Assembly (NCBI GenBank): GCA_946404705.1
Contig: CAMJES010000022.1
Coordinates: forward strand, 1-14,193
Origin: an uncultured Ruminococcus sp.
GTDB lineage: Bacteria > Bacillota > Clostridia > Oscillospirales > Ruminococcaceae
DNA length: 14,193 bases
Direction: 5' to 3'
Shown: positions 1 through 6,411 of the stretch, one piece after another
Layout of the letters: each line of letters starts with the position of its first letter
Position numbering within the stretch: position 1 is the first letter of the stretch
Notes under the pieces: model-generated
Databases searched by the model: none
Told to the model about the DNA's origin: nothing
What the model saw: the letters and a program-made list of their open reading frames with translations, nothing else
Position numbers and translations under genes: made by a program

Positions 1-37
1 CCGGTGACTGGAGTTCAGACGTGTGCTCTTCCGATCT
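1..37. other. Illumina TruSeq read-2 adapter (artefact)
   Basis: Positions 4-37 match the reverse complement of the TruSeq index adapter base for base (GTGACTGGAGTTCAGACGTG and onward to CTTCCGATCT). The three bases before it, CCG, are the reverse complement of the first three index bases at the other contig end. This is library sequence, not genome, and genomic sequence starts at about 38. Confidence 0.97.
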
Positions 38-98
38 GTATTATAATTATAGCGATAATATTCATTTTAGGAAAATAATGGAATGTTTAAATGTTTTT

Positions 99-106
99 GG
101 GAGGAG
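99..106 (+). promoter_or_regulatory. Strong ribosome binding site of the repeat-protein gene
   Basis: GGGAGGAG lies 7 nt before the ATG at 114. It fixes that ATG as the original start even though the reading frame meets TGA at codon 4. An AT-rich stretch at 40-60 could hold a -10 box, but any -35 region is cut off by the contig end. Confidence 0.75.
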
Positions 107-242
107 ATTCTTGATGAAAGTCTGAAAAAGACTTAGCAAAGTGATCGCAGGAATAATAGCGGTACTGCTTGCGCTGACTCCGTTGCCGTTTGAAGAAATG
201 GGCATATACGGAAATGGCGTTGTTATGACAGCAAGTGCCGAA

Positions 243-302
243 GAAACCAACGGCGGAGAAACCAACGGAGGAGAAACCAACGACGATGAAACCGATGAGG
301 GT
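243..302 (+). repeat. Four 15-bp tandem repeats coding an ETNGG-like linker
   Basis: GAAACCAACGGCGGA, GAAACCAACGGAGGA, GAAACCAACGACGAT and GAAACCGATGAGGGT follow each other directly. They encode ETNGG, ETNGG, ETNDD and ETDEG just after the predicted signal-peptide cleavage site, giving a flexible acidic linker. Exact repeats of this kind vary easily in copy number. Confidence 0.85.
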
Positions 303-698
303 GAAATTTGGCTCAGCCTTGCTTCTTTGGATCTTCCCGACAACAATGAGCTTTCGAAGGATATGTAAACCAACCTTACGGCAAGAAACTCGCTTACATT
401 AGTCGGCGGCGGTCTTACGGTAACGGGTATATTGAATACTGCAATGCTCAATGCTGCGGCAAGTGATATAAACCTCGTTGTATATATTCAGAGCAGAGGC
501 GTTCCCCTCGTTCTCGGCAAGGGCGGCGTTGATAATGACTCCAAACAGATCAACCTTGTTCTTATGGATCCTGCAACGAATAAATCGGCACAGATCATTA
601 ATGACACAAATATCGGTACTATCTCGGGCATATATGCAGACAAGTTCGTTCCTGCAACCGAAAGCCTCGCAGCTGAGGAATCCTATTACATTCTCAAG

Positions 699-2678
699 AG
701 CGGAACAAAGCTTATTGCAAAGCCTAAGAACACAGCGGGAATCGTTAAAGTCGAAATTAACGGCAAAACCGCATATTACAAGAGCCTTGACGAAGCTATC
801 AAGGACATCAATTCAGTAGGCAAGGCAACTGACGAGATCGTGATCGTTTGCACTCAGGCTATGTTCAGCGCACCTATCGCAAAGCTTCCTCTTCCCAATG
901 CAGGAAAGTACGGCAAGCTGACTTACTGCGGAGCGTCATTGGGCAACCAGGTAAATATCAATGTAACAAGTGACATCAATCTTACCGGTGATCTTGTTTT
1001 GGATGGAGTTATAATCAACAAGGTCGACAGGAACGAAGATATTCTTCCTATCAGCGTAAATTTGGGCAAATACACTCTTGAAATGAAAGTCTATCTTTCA
1101 AGATTGGGCGGTGCATACCGGATCGCAAATATCAACGGCACAGGCAAGTTTATAACAAATTCAGACACAATTGTAACAGGCAGAGTAAATGTCGGAACAT
1201 TTGGGTTCAATAACAATACAGTAACTCTTGAGGGTACAGCGGCAGCCTTCACAGGCTCTGTATCGGTTGATACCAAGGGTACGCTTGCTTATGACAAGAC
1301 AAACGCTAAGAACGTTAAGTTTAATAATGTTTCCGGCGATCCTTTGACTGTTAAGGTCGCAGATGTTGCTGCAGGCGACACTATTGCAGCAATCACAGGT
1401 GATTATACCAAGGGCGCAATCAAAATCGACGGCAGCGACCTGCTTGTTGTACGCTCGGGCGGTTACCTCAAGGCATTTAATGCAAGTGACGTTATAACGG
1501 TCAAAGAATTAGAATACTTTAATGAATTAATTAGTTTGGTTAAGGCAGAAAGAGTTTACGACACCCTTGAAAACGCAATGACAGACATTTCAAGACTTAA
1601 CGACAAGAATATGGTCTATAAAGTCTTTGTCAAGGACGGATACTTCACTTCACTCCCGCTTCCAAAAGCAAACACATACAACACGGTAGTTCTTATTGGC
1701 AGCGGAACTGAAAAGAAGCTTACTGTCGGCAGAGATATCACTCTTACCGGTAATATGTATATTGAGGATTTGACTATTAATAAGGTCAATACTTCCGGCG
1801 CAGTCCTTCCTATGAACATGAATGTCGGCAACTACCATTTGACCGTTATGAGAGGCAGTCACATCTCTTATGATGAAGTAAATATGTTTACAAATATCAA
1901 CGGAACGAAAAACGGCGGAATACTATTTGCAGACGGAAAGATCTCTGTCAGCGGCAGTATTAATATCGGTACGCTTCAATTTTCTGATACGCTGACTCTC
2001 GGCAGCATTTCTTCGCTCACGGTTTCAAATATTGTTGCAGACAGCAATGCAGCGTTGAGTTATCCTCGCACAAATGCGGCAAGGATCAAGCTCGGTACTA
2101 TTGGCGGTTCGCTTACGATCAAGATCGACGGCGTTGCAGCAGGCACGCAGATAGCAACGCTTACGGGCGACTATATCGCAGGTTCTGTTGTTATCAATGA
2201 CGGCTCGGAATTCACAACAGTTCGCTCCGGCACAAAGCTGATAGCTTTCGGAAATCGTAAGGGAGTAATTGTCAGCGACGGAACAAATAACCGTGTTTAT
2301 GACACCTATGCAAATGCGATCGCAGACATCACAAGACTTAACAACAAAAACGGCGAATACAAGATCTTTCTTCCGGCAGGAAAATATACATGGACATCAC
2401 TCACATTTCCTGCAAGGGGCAAGTATGCTTCTATTGAGATCGCAGCTTCCGGCGCAGCTGATATTGAAGTAAGGAGCGATGCTACACTTACCGGTAACGT
2501 TGTTATCGGTACGAACGTAACACTCAAGAAGGTCAAGATATTCGGCGGCGACCCCGTTGCTCCGTTCAATTTCACCTCGGTAAAGAATAGGGACGGCTCT
2601 CCCGTTTATACCGTTAAGACAAACGGAGGTACCATAGTTAACGGCAAGCTCAACGGTGAAGCAATTCAGGAGACATCC
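699..2678 (+). repeat. Large protein-coding repeats of about 255 codons
   Basis: Unit 1 spans about 699-1454, unit 2 about 1455-2225, and a partial unit 3 about 2226-2678. Shared landmarks in order are an SGTKLIA-like opening, a YYKSLDEAIKDIN or VYDTLENAMTDISRLN segment, a LPLPxAGKY-like segment, an LTGN/LTGD block followed by INKV, an NINGT block and an AAGTQIATLTGDY-like close. The N-terminal part (about 600-698) matches the close of a further, degenerate unit. The units have diverged at DNA level, so the duplication is old. Confidence 0.75.
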
Positions 2679-2723
2679 TAAGACTGATGAAGTCTTGCTT
2701 TCAAGGACAGTTTTATAGCAAAA

Positions 2724-2762
2724 AAACGGCGGATACCGCAGAAAATGCGGTATCCGCCGTTT
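2724..2762 (+). terminator. Strong bidirectional terminator hairpin
   Basis: A perfect 17-bp stem (2724-2740 with 2746-2762) closes on the loop GAAAA. It lies 43 nt after the repeat-protein stop. On the plus strand the 3' side has only TTTG, but on the minus strand the stem is followed by a run of seven T, so it should also stop minus-strand transcripts leaving the insertion sequence. Confidence 0.85.
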
Positions 2763-2794
2763 GCTGTACAAATATGTATCATACTAGAGCCTGT

Positions 2795-3058
2795 TCACAT
2801 TAAAATAGCATCAAAAATCATTGCTAAAGTTAGATTGCCCAAATACATCGTATCGAGTTTATCGTAACGAGTAAAAACACGCCTAAATCGCTTTATACGC
2901 AGAAAATATCGTTCAACTTCATTGCGACGTTTATAAAGCTCTTTATCATAATCCCAAGGCCCTTTTCTGTTTCGCTTCGGAGGGACAACGGGTATAAAGC
3001 CTTGCTTTAAAGCAAGTTCTCGTGTGTTGTTGTCTTCGTAAGCACGGTCCATAAGCAA
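2795..3058 (-). CDS. IS5-family transposase, C-terminal ORF
   Basis: It encodes the second and third DDE parts: MDRAYEDN, GFIPVVPPKRNRKGPWDYDK, and RRNEVERYFLRIKRFRRVFTRYDKL with the catalytic Glu. It has no start or ribosome site of its own. The middle part of the transposase (LTTKIHLASASAKY through GRKLIESF, about 3087-3195) lies in another frame, and a second shift near 3075-3087 is needed to enter this ORF. A lost C in GAAAGC(C)TTTATTCT would explain it. One -1 shift cannot connect the first ORF to this one, so this copy probably makes no active transposase. Confidence 0.8.
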   Translation of the reverse strand: MLMDRAYEDNNTRELALKQGFIPVVPPKRNRKGPWDYDKELYKRRNEVERYFLRIKRFRRVFTRYDKLDTMYLGNLTLAMIFDAILM

Positions 3059-3143
3059 GTAATGATTATCCTCAGAATAAAGCTTTCAATAAGCTTACGC
3101 CCTTCTGGTGCGTCATGTTTATTTCCGGCAGATAACCGAAAAA

Positions 3144-3551
3144 TCATTGCATATTTCGCAGACGCGGAAGCCAAATGAATCTTTGTTGTGAGCCCCCTTT
3201 TGAACGACCTATGCTCTGCTCACCGCTTGATTTTCTTGCTCTTGCGGCATCGGGATGAACTTTGACACTTGTGCTGTCAATGCAAATTATTTCAGTGCGT
3301 ATTTCGATGATATTCTCCTCTTGCAGTGCTTCAAAAATTCTATCAATTGTTCCATTCTTGCACCAACGGTTGAATTTGACGTAAATTGTATGCCATTTTC
3401 CGTATTCGTTCGGCAATGCCCTCCATTTACAGCCGTTTTCGATTATATACAGTAATGCACACAAAAAATCATAATTCGATATCTCAGGTTTTTTGCGAGG
3501 CGTAGGCATTAAATGCTCAATTTTCGCAAATTGTTCTTTTGTAAATCTCAT
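3144..3551 (-). CDS. IS5-family transposase, N-terminal ORF (DUF4096 region)
   Basis: This ORF encodes the N-terminal helix-rich DNA-binding region typical of IS5/IS427 transposases (YDFLCALLYIIENGCKWRALP) and the first catalytic aspartate in CIDSTSVKVH, then QSIGRSKGG. After that the protein leaves the family pattern and stops. In the -1 frame the family sequence continues as LTTKIHLASASAKY. The shift lies at an A4G5 run (3193-3201), where slippage is common in this IS group, although a lost G would look the same. I chose ATG 3551 (MRFTKEQ) because the upstream ATG at 3575 lies inside the promoter. Confidence 0.85.
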   Translation of the reverse strand: MRFTKEQFAKIEHLMPTPRKKPEISNYDFLCALLYIIENGCKWRALPNEYGKWHTIYVKFNRWCKNGTIDRIFEALQEENIIEIRTEIICIDSTSVKVHPDAARARKSSGEQSIGRSKGGSQQRFIWLPRLRNMQ

Positions 3552-3557
3552 ACGTTT

Positions 3558-3586
3558 ATTATAACATATTTTCACTAAAATTGCAA
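3558..3586 (-). promoter_or_regulatory. Transposase promoter
   Basis: On the minus strand TTGCAA (3586-3581), a 17-nt spacer and TATAAT (3563-3558) form a good sigma-A promoter inside the IS end. Transcription should begin within a few bases of the ATG at 3551, so the transposase message would be leaderless or nearly so. No ribosome site is present. Confidence 0.7.
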
Positions 3587-3651
3587 TACTTTAATGTGAA
3601 CAGGCTCTAGTTTCCTGCAAGGACATTACCTTAAGAGAAAAGTTCCTGTAA

Positions 3652-3747
3652 ATGCTGTTCGGCAAAAAGCAGAAGCTTATGATCCTTGTTCCAGGTGATT
3701 CCATCGAGGAACTTGAAATTACGAAAAAGGAGGATAATTGGTTATGA
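3652..3747 (+). CDS. 31-aa ORF overlapping the next phage gene
   Basis: It encodes MLFGKKQKLMILVPGDSIEE and ends in KKEDNWL. Its TGA shares an ATGA overlap with the ATG at 3744, and its tail covers that gene's AAAGGAGG site, an arrangement typical of phage operons. No good ribosome site precedes ATG 3652, and in the same frame upstream of a TAA (3649) the peptide VSCKDITLREKFL runs from the IS edge. It may therefore be the end of a longer broken gene. Function unknown. Confidence 0.4.
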   Translation: MLFGKKQKLMILVPGDSIEELEITKKEDNWL

Positions 3748-4076
3748 GTAAAGAATCAGCTTTGCATGATGCGATTATGGATGTCATATCAAATGGGAGA
3801 ACCTTTTTAGACAGCTTGCAGAAAGCCGCAGATATTTTGGCAGATCTCAAGAATACGGAACTTAAGGTGAACGCCGTTGATGAACTGCCCGAAAAGGCGG
3901 AAAAATCCTACACTTTGGAGGATGTCAGAGGTGTTCTTGCTGAAAAGAGCCAGAAAGGTCATACAGCGGAAGTTAAGGCACTTATCATAAAATTCGGAGG
4001 AAATAAGCTGTCTGATATTTCTCCCGATAAATATGGAGAGCTTATTAAACTGGCGGAGGAACTCGATAATGGGTAA
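3744..4076 (+). CDS. Small phage early protein upstream of DUF2800
   Basis: 110 residues, no signal peptide or membrane segment. The C-terminal half (TLEDVRGVLAEKSQKGHTAE, then IKFGGNKLSDISPDKYGELI) resembles a small protein that sits directly before DUF2800 genes in Firmicutes phages and is often loosely annotated as rRNA-biogenesis-like. Its real role is unknown. ATG 3744 lies 10 nt after AAAGGAGG (3726-3733); TTG 3738 in the same frame lies only 4 nt away and is less likely. The gene overlaps the DUF2800 start by 8 nt, so the two are translated together. Confidence 0.75.
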   Translation: MSKESALHDAIMDVISNGRTFLDSLQKAADILADLKNTELKVNAVDELPEKAEKSYTLEDVRGVLAEKSQKGHTAEVKALIIKFGGNKLSDISPDKYGELIKLAEELDNG

Positions 4077-4971
4077 TCATGCATTACTTTCTCCTTCATC
4101 ATCACATAGGTGGCTCAAATGTCCGCCAAGTGCTGTGCTTGAAACAGAGTTCGAGAATATAGCAGGTACAGCCGCCGAAGAGGGAACAGCTGCTCACGCT
4201 TTGGCAGAACACAAGCTTAAAAAGGCTCTTGGCATAGAGAGCAAAATACCGATTTCTTCTTATGATAACGATGAAATGCAGGAGCATACCAATGCTTATG
4301 CTGAATTTGTCCTTGAACAATTTGAAACTGCAAAGCTTCATTGTAAAGATCCGCTGATTCTTATCGAACAGCAGGTCGACTTTTCCGAGTATGTTCCGTC
4401 AGGATATGGAACCGCAGACTGTGTTATAGTTTCGGACAACAAGCTTCATATCATTGATTTTAAATATGGTATCGGAGTTTTGGTCGATGCGTATGACAAT
4501 CCGCAGATGAAATGCTATGCTCTCGGTGCTTTGAATATCTATGACAGAATTTATGACATAGCAGAGGTTTCAATGTCTATCTTTCAGCCTCGCAGAGAGA
4601 ACGTCAGCACATGGACGATTACTGTTGATGAACTTAAGGCATGGGCAGAAAAAGAACTGAAACCAAAAGCTGAACTTGCGGCAAGAGGTGAGGGAGAATA
4701 CTGTTCGGGTGAATGGTGTGCTTTCTGCAAAGCCGCTGTCAGATGCAGAGCAAGGGCAGAGGACAAGCTGAAACTTGCAAAGGAAGATTTCAAACTTCCT
4801 CCTCTTCTTACAGACAATGAGATAGAAGAGGTTTTAGCGGTCATTCCCGACCTTACAAAGTGGGCAAATGAGATACTGGCTTATGCGACTGAGGCTGCTG
4901 TTGAACACGGTAAAGTCTGGAATGGCTTTAAAGTTGTTGAAGGCAGACCCAGTCTTGCCCGATACTGTTGA
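4069..4971 (+). CDS. DUF2800 nuclease-like phage protein, C-terminally truncated
   Basis: The start MGNHALLSPSSSHRWLKCPP is the DUF2800 signature; ATG 4069 follows GGAGGA by 8 nt. The core of a PD-(D/E)xK nuclease fold is visible: GYGTAD around residue 115, IIDFKYG around 130 and NPQMKCYALGA around 145. Cys18 together with WCAFCKAAVRC (CxxCx5C) matches the iron-sulphur pattern of Cas4/AddB-type nucleases. In phages this family lies with replication and recombination genes and probably processes DNA ends. The family pattern holds to GFKVVEGR (codon ending 4947), then runs into seven foreign residues and stops at 300 aa. Full-length members are longer by my recollection, roughly 370-400 aa. The cut coincides with a fusion to a tail gene, so the protein is a deletion product. 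Confidence 0.85.
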   Translation: MGNHALLSPSSSHRWLKCPPSAVLETEFENIAGTAAEEGTAAHALAEHKLKKALGIESKIPISSYDNDEMQEHTNAYAEFVLEQFETAKLHCKDPLILIEQQVDFSEYVPSGYGTADCVIVSDNKLHIIDFKYGIGVLVDAYDNPQMKCYALGALNIYDRIYDIAEVSMSIFQPRRENVSTWTITVDELKAWAEKELKPKAELAARGEGEYCSGEWCAFCKAAVRCRARAEDKLKLAKEDFKLPPLLTDNEIEEVLAVIPDLTKWANEILAYATEAAVEHGKVWNGFKVVEGRPSLARYC

Positions 4972-5101
4972 GGAGTGGCTTGACGGTTTCAACACATTTT
5001 CCATATACCGAATACTTCCGTCACTCATTGAATTATGGGGACTTAATATTCAGACGGAAATTCAGTCTAAAAAAAACTTAGAGGAACTGAACGTGAAATG
5101 A
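4946..5101 (+). pseudogene. 3' end of a phage tail assembly chaperone (gpG-like)
   Basis: In the +1 frame relative to the DUF2800 gene, codons from about 4946 read DPVLPDTVEEWLDGFNTFSI, then a helix ending in IQSKKNLEELNVK. This matches the acidic end of a tail protein found just before the tape measure gene in clostridial prophages. No start remains, because the 5' part was removed when it was joined to DUF2800. Its 3' end keeps the slippery site and the ATGA overlap with the next ORF, which identifies it as the gpG partner of a gpG/gpT pair. Confidence 0.65.
5071..5077 (+). promoter_or_regulatory. Programmed -1 frameshift site A AAA AAC
   Basis: The run of eight A (5069-5076) followed by C reads AAA AAA AAC in the gpG frame, so AAAAAAC is a textbook X XXY YYZ heptamer. 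After a -1 slip the frame stays open through CTT AGA GGA ACT GAA CGT GAA into ATG 5098 and on to the stop at 5262. Lambda-type phages use the same device to make a small amount of gpG-T fusion for tail assembly. Confidence 0.7.
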
Positions 5102-5262
5102 CAACGCCGCTTTTTCTGATCCGATGCGTCCAGCTTGGCATATCCATTCGTGATCTTGACCTGCTGACCATAGGTATGGTAAACGATATGTATGCTGAAA
5201 GCCGAAATGATATGTGCGAATATTCCGAACTTGCGGGGCAGGGTGGTTTTGATGAGTTTTAG
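5098..5262 (+). CDS. Phage tail assembly chaperone, gpT-like, 54 aa
   Basis: MTTPLFLIRCVQLGISIRDL, then LLTIGMVNDMYAES and a short tail, is a small conserved protein that sits between the tail tube region and the tape measure gene in clostridial phages. It starts at ATG 5098 inside the stop of the preceding ORF (ATGA) and ends at TAG 5262. By analogy with lambda gpT it is probably made mainly as a C-terminal extension of the upstream protein through -1 frameshifting. It appears intact, although its upstream partner is truncated. Confidence 0.7.
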   Translation: MTTPLFLIRCVQLGISIRDLDLLTIGMVNDMYAESRNDMCEYSELAGQGGFDEF

Positions 5263-5295
5263 AGTATTTCTTGCACAATATATAATGACAATGTG

Positions 5296-5328
5296 TTGAC
5301 AAATGCCATAAATTTGGGTATAATATAC
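5296..5328 (+). promoter_or_regulatory. Promoter and likely operator of the toxin-antitoxin operon
   Basis: TTGACA (5296-5301), a 17-nt spacer and TATAAT (5319-5324) form a near-consensus sigma-A promoter. The dyad GTATA-A-TATAC (5318-5328) covers the -10 box. Antitoxins of the DinJ/RelB type repress their own promoter by binding such palindromes. Confidence 0.75.
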
Positions 5329-5347
5329 TTGAATGGAGGTGTTCTGT

Positions 5348-5620
5348 ATGGCAACAACAAATTTAAATATCAGAACAGATAAAGCTATCAAAGAGCAGGC
5401 GGAGGAAATATTCAATGAACTCGGTCTGAATATGACAACTGCTGTGAATATATTCCTTAGAACCGCTGTCCGTGAACACGGTATTCCTTTTGAGCTGAAA
5501 TTGGATGTGCCAAATGAAACAACAACTGCTGCGATAGAAGAGGGCAGAAAGCTGATGAATGACCCTTCTGCTCCGAGATATTCCAGCATGGAAGAATTGA
5601 AGGCGGCTCTCGAAATATGA
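5348..5620 (+). CDS. dinJ: DinJ/RelB-family antitoxin
   Basis: 90 residues. The N terminus ATTNLNIRTDKAIKEQAEEI, followed by NELGLNMTTAVNIFLRTAV, is the ribbon-helix-helix DNA-binding domain of DinJ/RelB antitoxins. The C-terminal part (EEGRKLMNDPSAPRYSSMEE) would wrap the toxin. I chose ATG 5348, 7 nt after GGAGGT (5335-5340), because the in-frame ATG at 5333 overlaps the ribosome site itself. It overlaps the toxin start by 4 nt, so antitoxin and toxin are translationally coupled. It neutralises YafQ and should repress the operon. Confidence 0.9.
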   Translation: MATTNLNIRTDKAIKEQAEEIFNELGLNMTTAVNIFLRTAVREHGIPFELKLDVPNETTTAAIEEGRKLMNDPSAPRYSSMEELKAALEI

Positions 5621-5898
5621 AATATGATGTGCAGTTTACCAATCAGTTTAAGAAGGATCTAAAGCTTGCAAAAAAGCAAAATAAGAATCTTGATAAGCTA
5701 TTTGAGGTAATAGATATTTTGGCAAATGGCGGTACGCTGGATGAAAAATACAGAGATCACGAACTAACAGGCAACTACAAAGGGACTCGTGAATGTCATA
5801 TTGAACCGGATTGGCTGCTAATTTATGAGATTCACGGAGATGTACTTGTTTTGATGCTTTATCGGCTTGGAACTCATTCTGAGTTGTTTAAGAAATAA
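5617..5898 (+). CDS. yafQ: YafQ-family mRNA interferase toxin
   Basis: 93 residues, full family length. It has the RelE/ParE-superfamily fold signature DHELTGNYKGTRECHIEPDW followed by LLIYEI and RLGTHSELF. The residues that correspond to the YafQ active site are present: His48, His61, Asp65, His87 and Phe91. YafQ toxins bind the ribosome and cleave mRNA in frame, and pairing with DinJ blocks this. The ATG overlaps the antitoxin stop (ATGA). All key residues and the promoter are intact, unlike the phage genes on both sides, so this module is probably still under selection. Confidence 0.9.
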   Translation: MKYDVQFTNQFKKDLKLAKKQNKNLDKLFEVIDILANGGTLDEKYRDHELTGNYKGTRECHIEPDWLLIYEIHGDVLVLMLYRLGTHSELFKK

Positions 5899-5952
5899 GT
5901 ACAAATCACATTTAATAATTCCGGTTTGTAAAAATAATTCAATAATAGTATA

Positions 5953-5987
5953 GCATCGTTCGATATAATTCGGACGGTGCTTTTCTT
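5953..5987 (+). terminator. Terminator after the toxin-antitoxin operon
   Basis: GCATCGTTCG (5953-5962) pairs with CGGACGGTGC (5971-5980) over 10 bp including two G-U pairs, with an 8-nt loop, followed by TTTTCTT. It lies 55 nt after the toxin stop and just before the tape measure remnant. Confidence 0.7.
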
Positions 5988-6003
5988 ATGCCCCAACGAG
6001 GAG

Positions 6004-6216
6004 GTGAGCAAAACGGCAAATCGAATAAAAGGCATTACAATTGAAATCGGTGGTGATACCACAAAATTACAGACAGCACTCAAAGATGTCAATTCCAATA
6101 TTGCTCTTGCGGCGGTGTGTGTTCGTCCTAACGTTAATCAGACACTACGATGTAACTGGCAAGCAGTGTCCGTTATACTGGTCACCGACAAAATATGTAT
6201 CAAAGGAAACCGCTGA
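6004..6216 (+). pseudogene. N-terminal scrap of a phage tape measure gene
   Basis: The frame reads TANRIKGITIEIGGDTTKLQ and TALKDVNSNI, the well-conserved start of clostridial tape measure proteins (normally MANRIKG...). A GAGGAGGTG site at 5998-6006 is spaced for a start at 6013, but the codon there is ACG instead of ATG. GTG 6004 is in frame but lies inside the ribosome site. The family match ends at about 6101. The following residues are out of pattern, and the frame stops at 6216. Tape measure proteins are usually many hundreds of residues long, so nearly all of the gene is gone. Confidence 0.75.
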
Positions 6217-6403
6217 CGGAAGATTTAATGCTTTCAAGTCAAAGGTAGCCGCTATGCTTGGCAACAGCACCGAATCAGAGTCTTTTCCGTACAAGGTCAG
6301 AATAACCGATACAGAACTTAATGTCAGAAAAGACGCAGGAACTAACAATCCGGTGGTATGTGTTCTGAAAAAAGGTGAAGTTTATACAATTGTTGATTTG
6401 TAA
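6122..6403 (+). pseudogene. C-terminal scrap of an N-acetylmuramoyl-L-alanine amidase endolysin with SH3 start
   Basis: From about 6125 this frame reads IRHYDVTGKQCPLYW, the end of an amidase domain with the His that helps bind zinc. After a linker (KSKVAAMLGNS) it has PYKVRITDTELNVRKDAGTN and CVLKKGEVYTIV, the opening of a bacterial SH3 cell-wall-binding repeat, then stops at TAA 6401. The amidase N terminus and the end of the SH3 domain are missing. The segment joins the tape measure scrap upstream and the integrase downstream, so it marks the lysis module of the lost phage. It has no start or ribosome site and is presumably not expressed. Confidence 0.75.
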
Positions 6404-6411
6404 CGAATATA

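Larger units (their letters stand above)
114..2681 (+). pseudogene. Secreted beta-repeat surface protein, interrupted by two in-frame stops
   Basis: One reading frame runs from ATG 114 to TAA 2679-2681 and is broken only by TGA at 123-125 (codon 4) and TAA at 366-368 (codon 85). Between the stops lies a typical signal peptide: Lys/Arg start, hydrophobic core IAGIIAVLLALTPLP, and a possible cleavage site after ASA. A short ETNGG-type linker follows. After the second stop an uninterrupted 749-codon stretch (432-2681) holds about two and a half tandem units of roughly 255 residues, rich in beta-prone Val, Ile, Thr, Asn and Gly. Motifs such as LTGN/LTGD and RSGTKLIAF recur. No sortase signal, dockerin or transmembrane end is visible. 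By composition it suggests a beta-helix or adhesin-like exoprotein, but I cannot name a family. Both stops could come from C-to-T changes (CGA to TGA, CAA to TAA), so the loss looks recent, or it is a sequence error. Internal starts after 368 lack a signal peptide. Confidence 0.8.
2787..3607 (-). mobile_element. IS5-family insertion sequence (IS427-like), transposase frameshifted
   Basis: Perfect terminal inverted repeats GAGCCTGTTCACATTAAA (2787-2804) and their complement (3590-3607) enclose an 821-bp element. CTAG is present on both sides (2784-2787 and 3607-3610), and part or all of it is the target duplication. CTAG is a palindrome, so the exact duplication length (2, 3 or 4 bp) cannot be told from one copy. 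The transposase is on the minus strand with DDE signature parts D (IDSTSVK), D (LMDRAYED) and E (RNEVERYF). Closing up the element gives an uninterrupted flank, so it inserted cleanly between the terminator and the phage remnant. Confidence 0.9.

Noticed and set aside
141..368. Separate small gene starting at 141
   Set aside because: It is in frame with both ATG 114 and the 749-codon ORF and holds the end of their common signal peptide and linker; it is a segment between two stops, not a gene.
114..368. Genome-wide stop-codon reassignment as the reason for the two in-frame stops
   Set aside because: Both TGA and TAA end other intact genes here at family-expected lengths (phosphatase TGA, plsC TGA, toxin TAA, chemoreceptor TAA).
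4868..5101. A 77-aa gene from 4868
   Set aside because: The first 26 codons are out-of-frame DUF2800 sequence; only the part from about 4946 is a recognisable tail protein.
5333..5347. Upstream ATG for the antitoxin
   Set aside because: That ATG overlaps the GGAGGT ribosome site that serves ATG 5348.
6041..6403. A 120-aa gene
   Set aside because: Its first part is out-of-frame tape measure sequence and only the part after about 6122 matches an amidase; no ribosome site at 6041.
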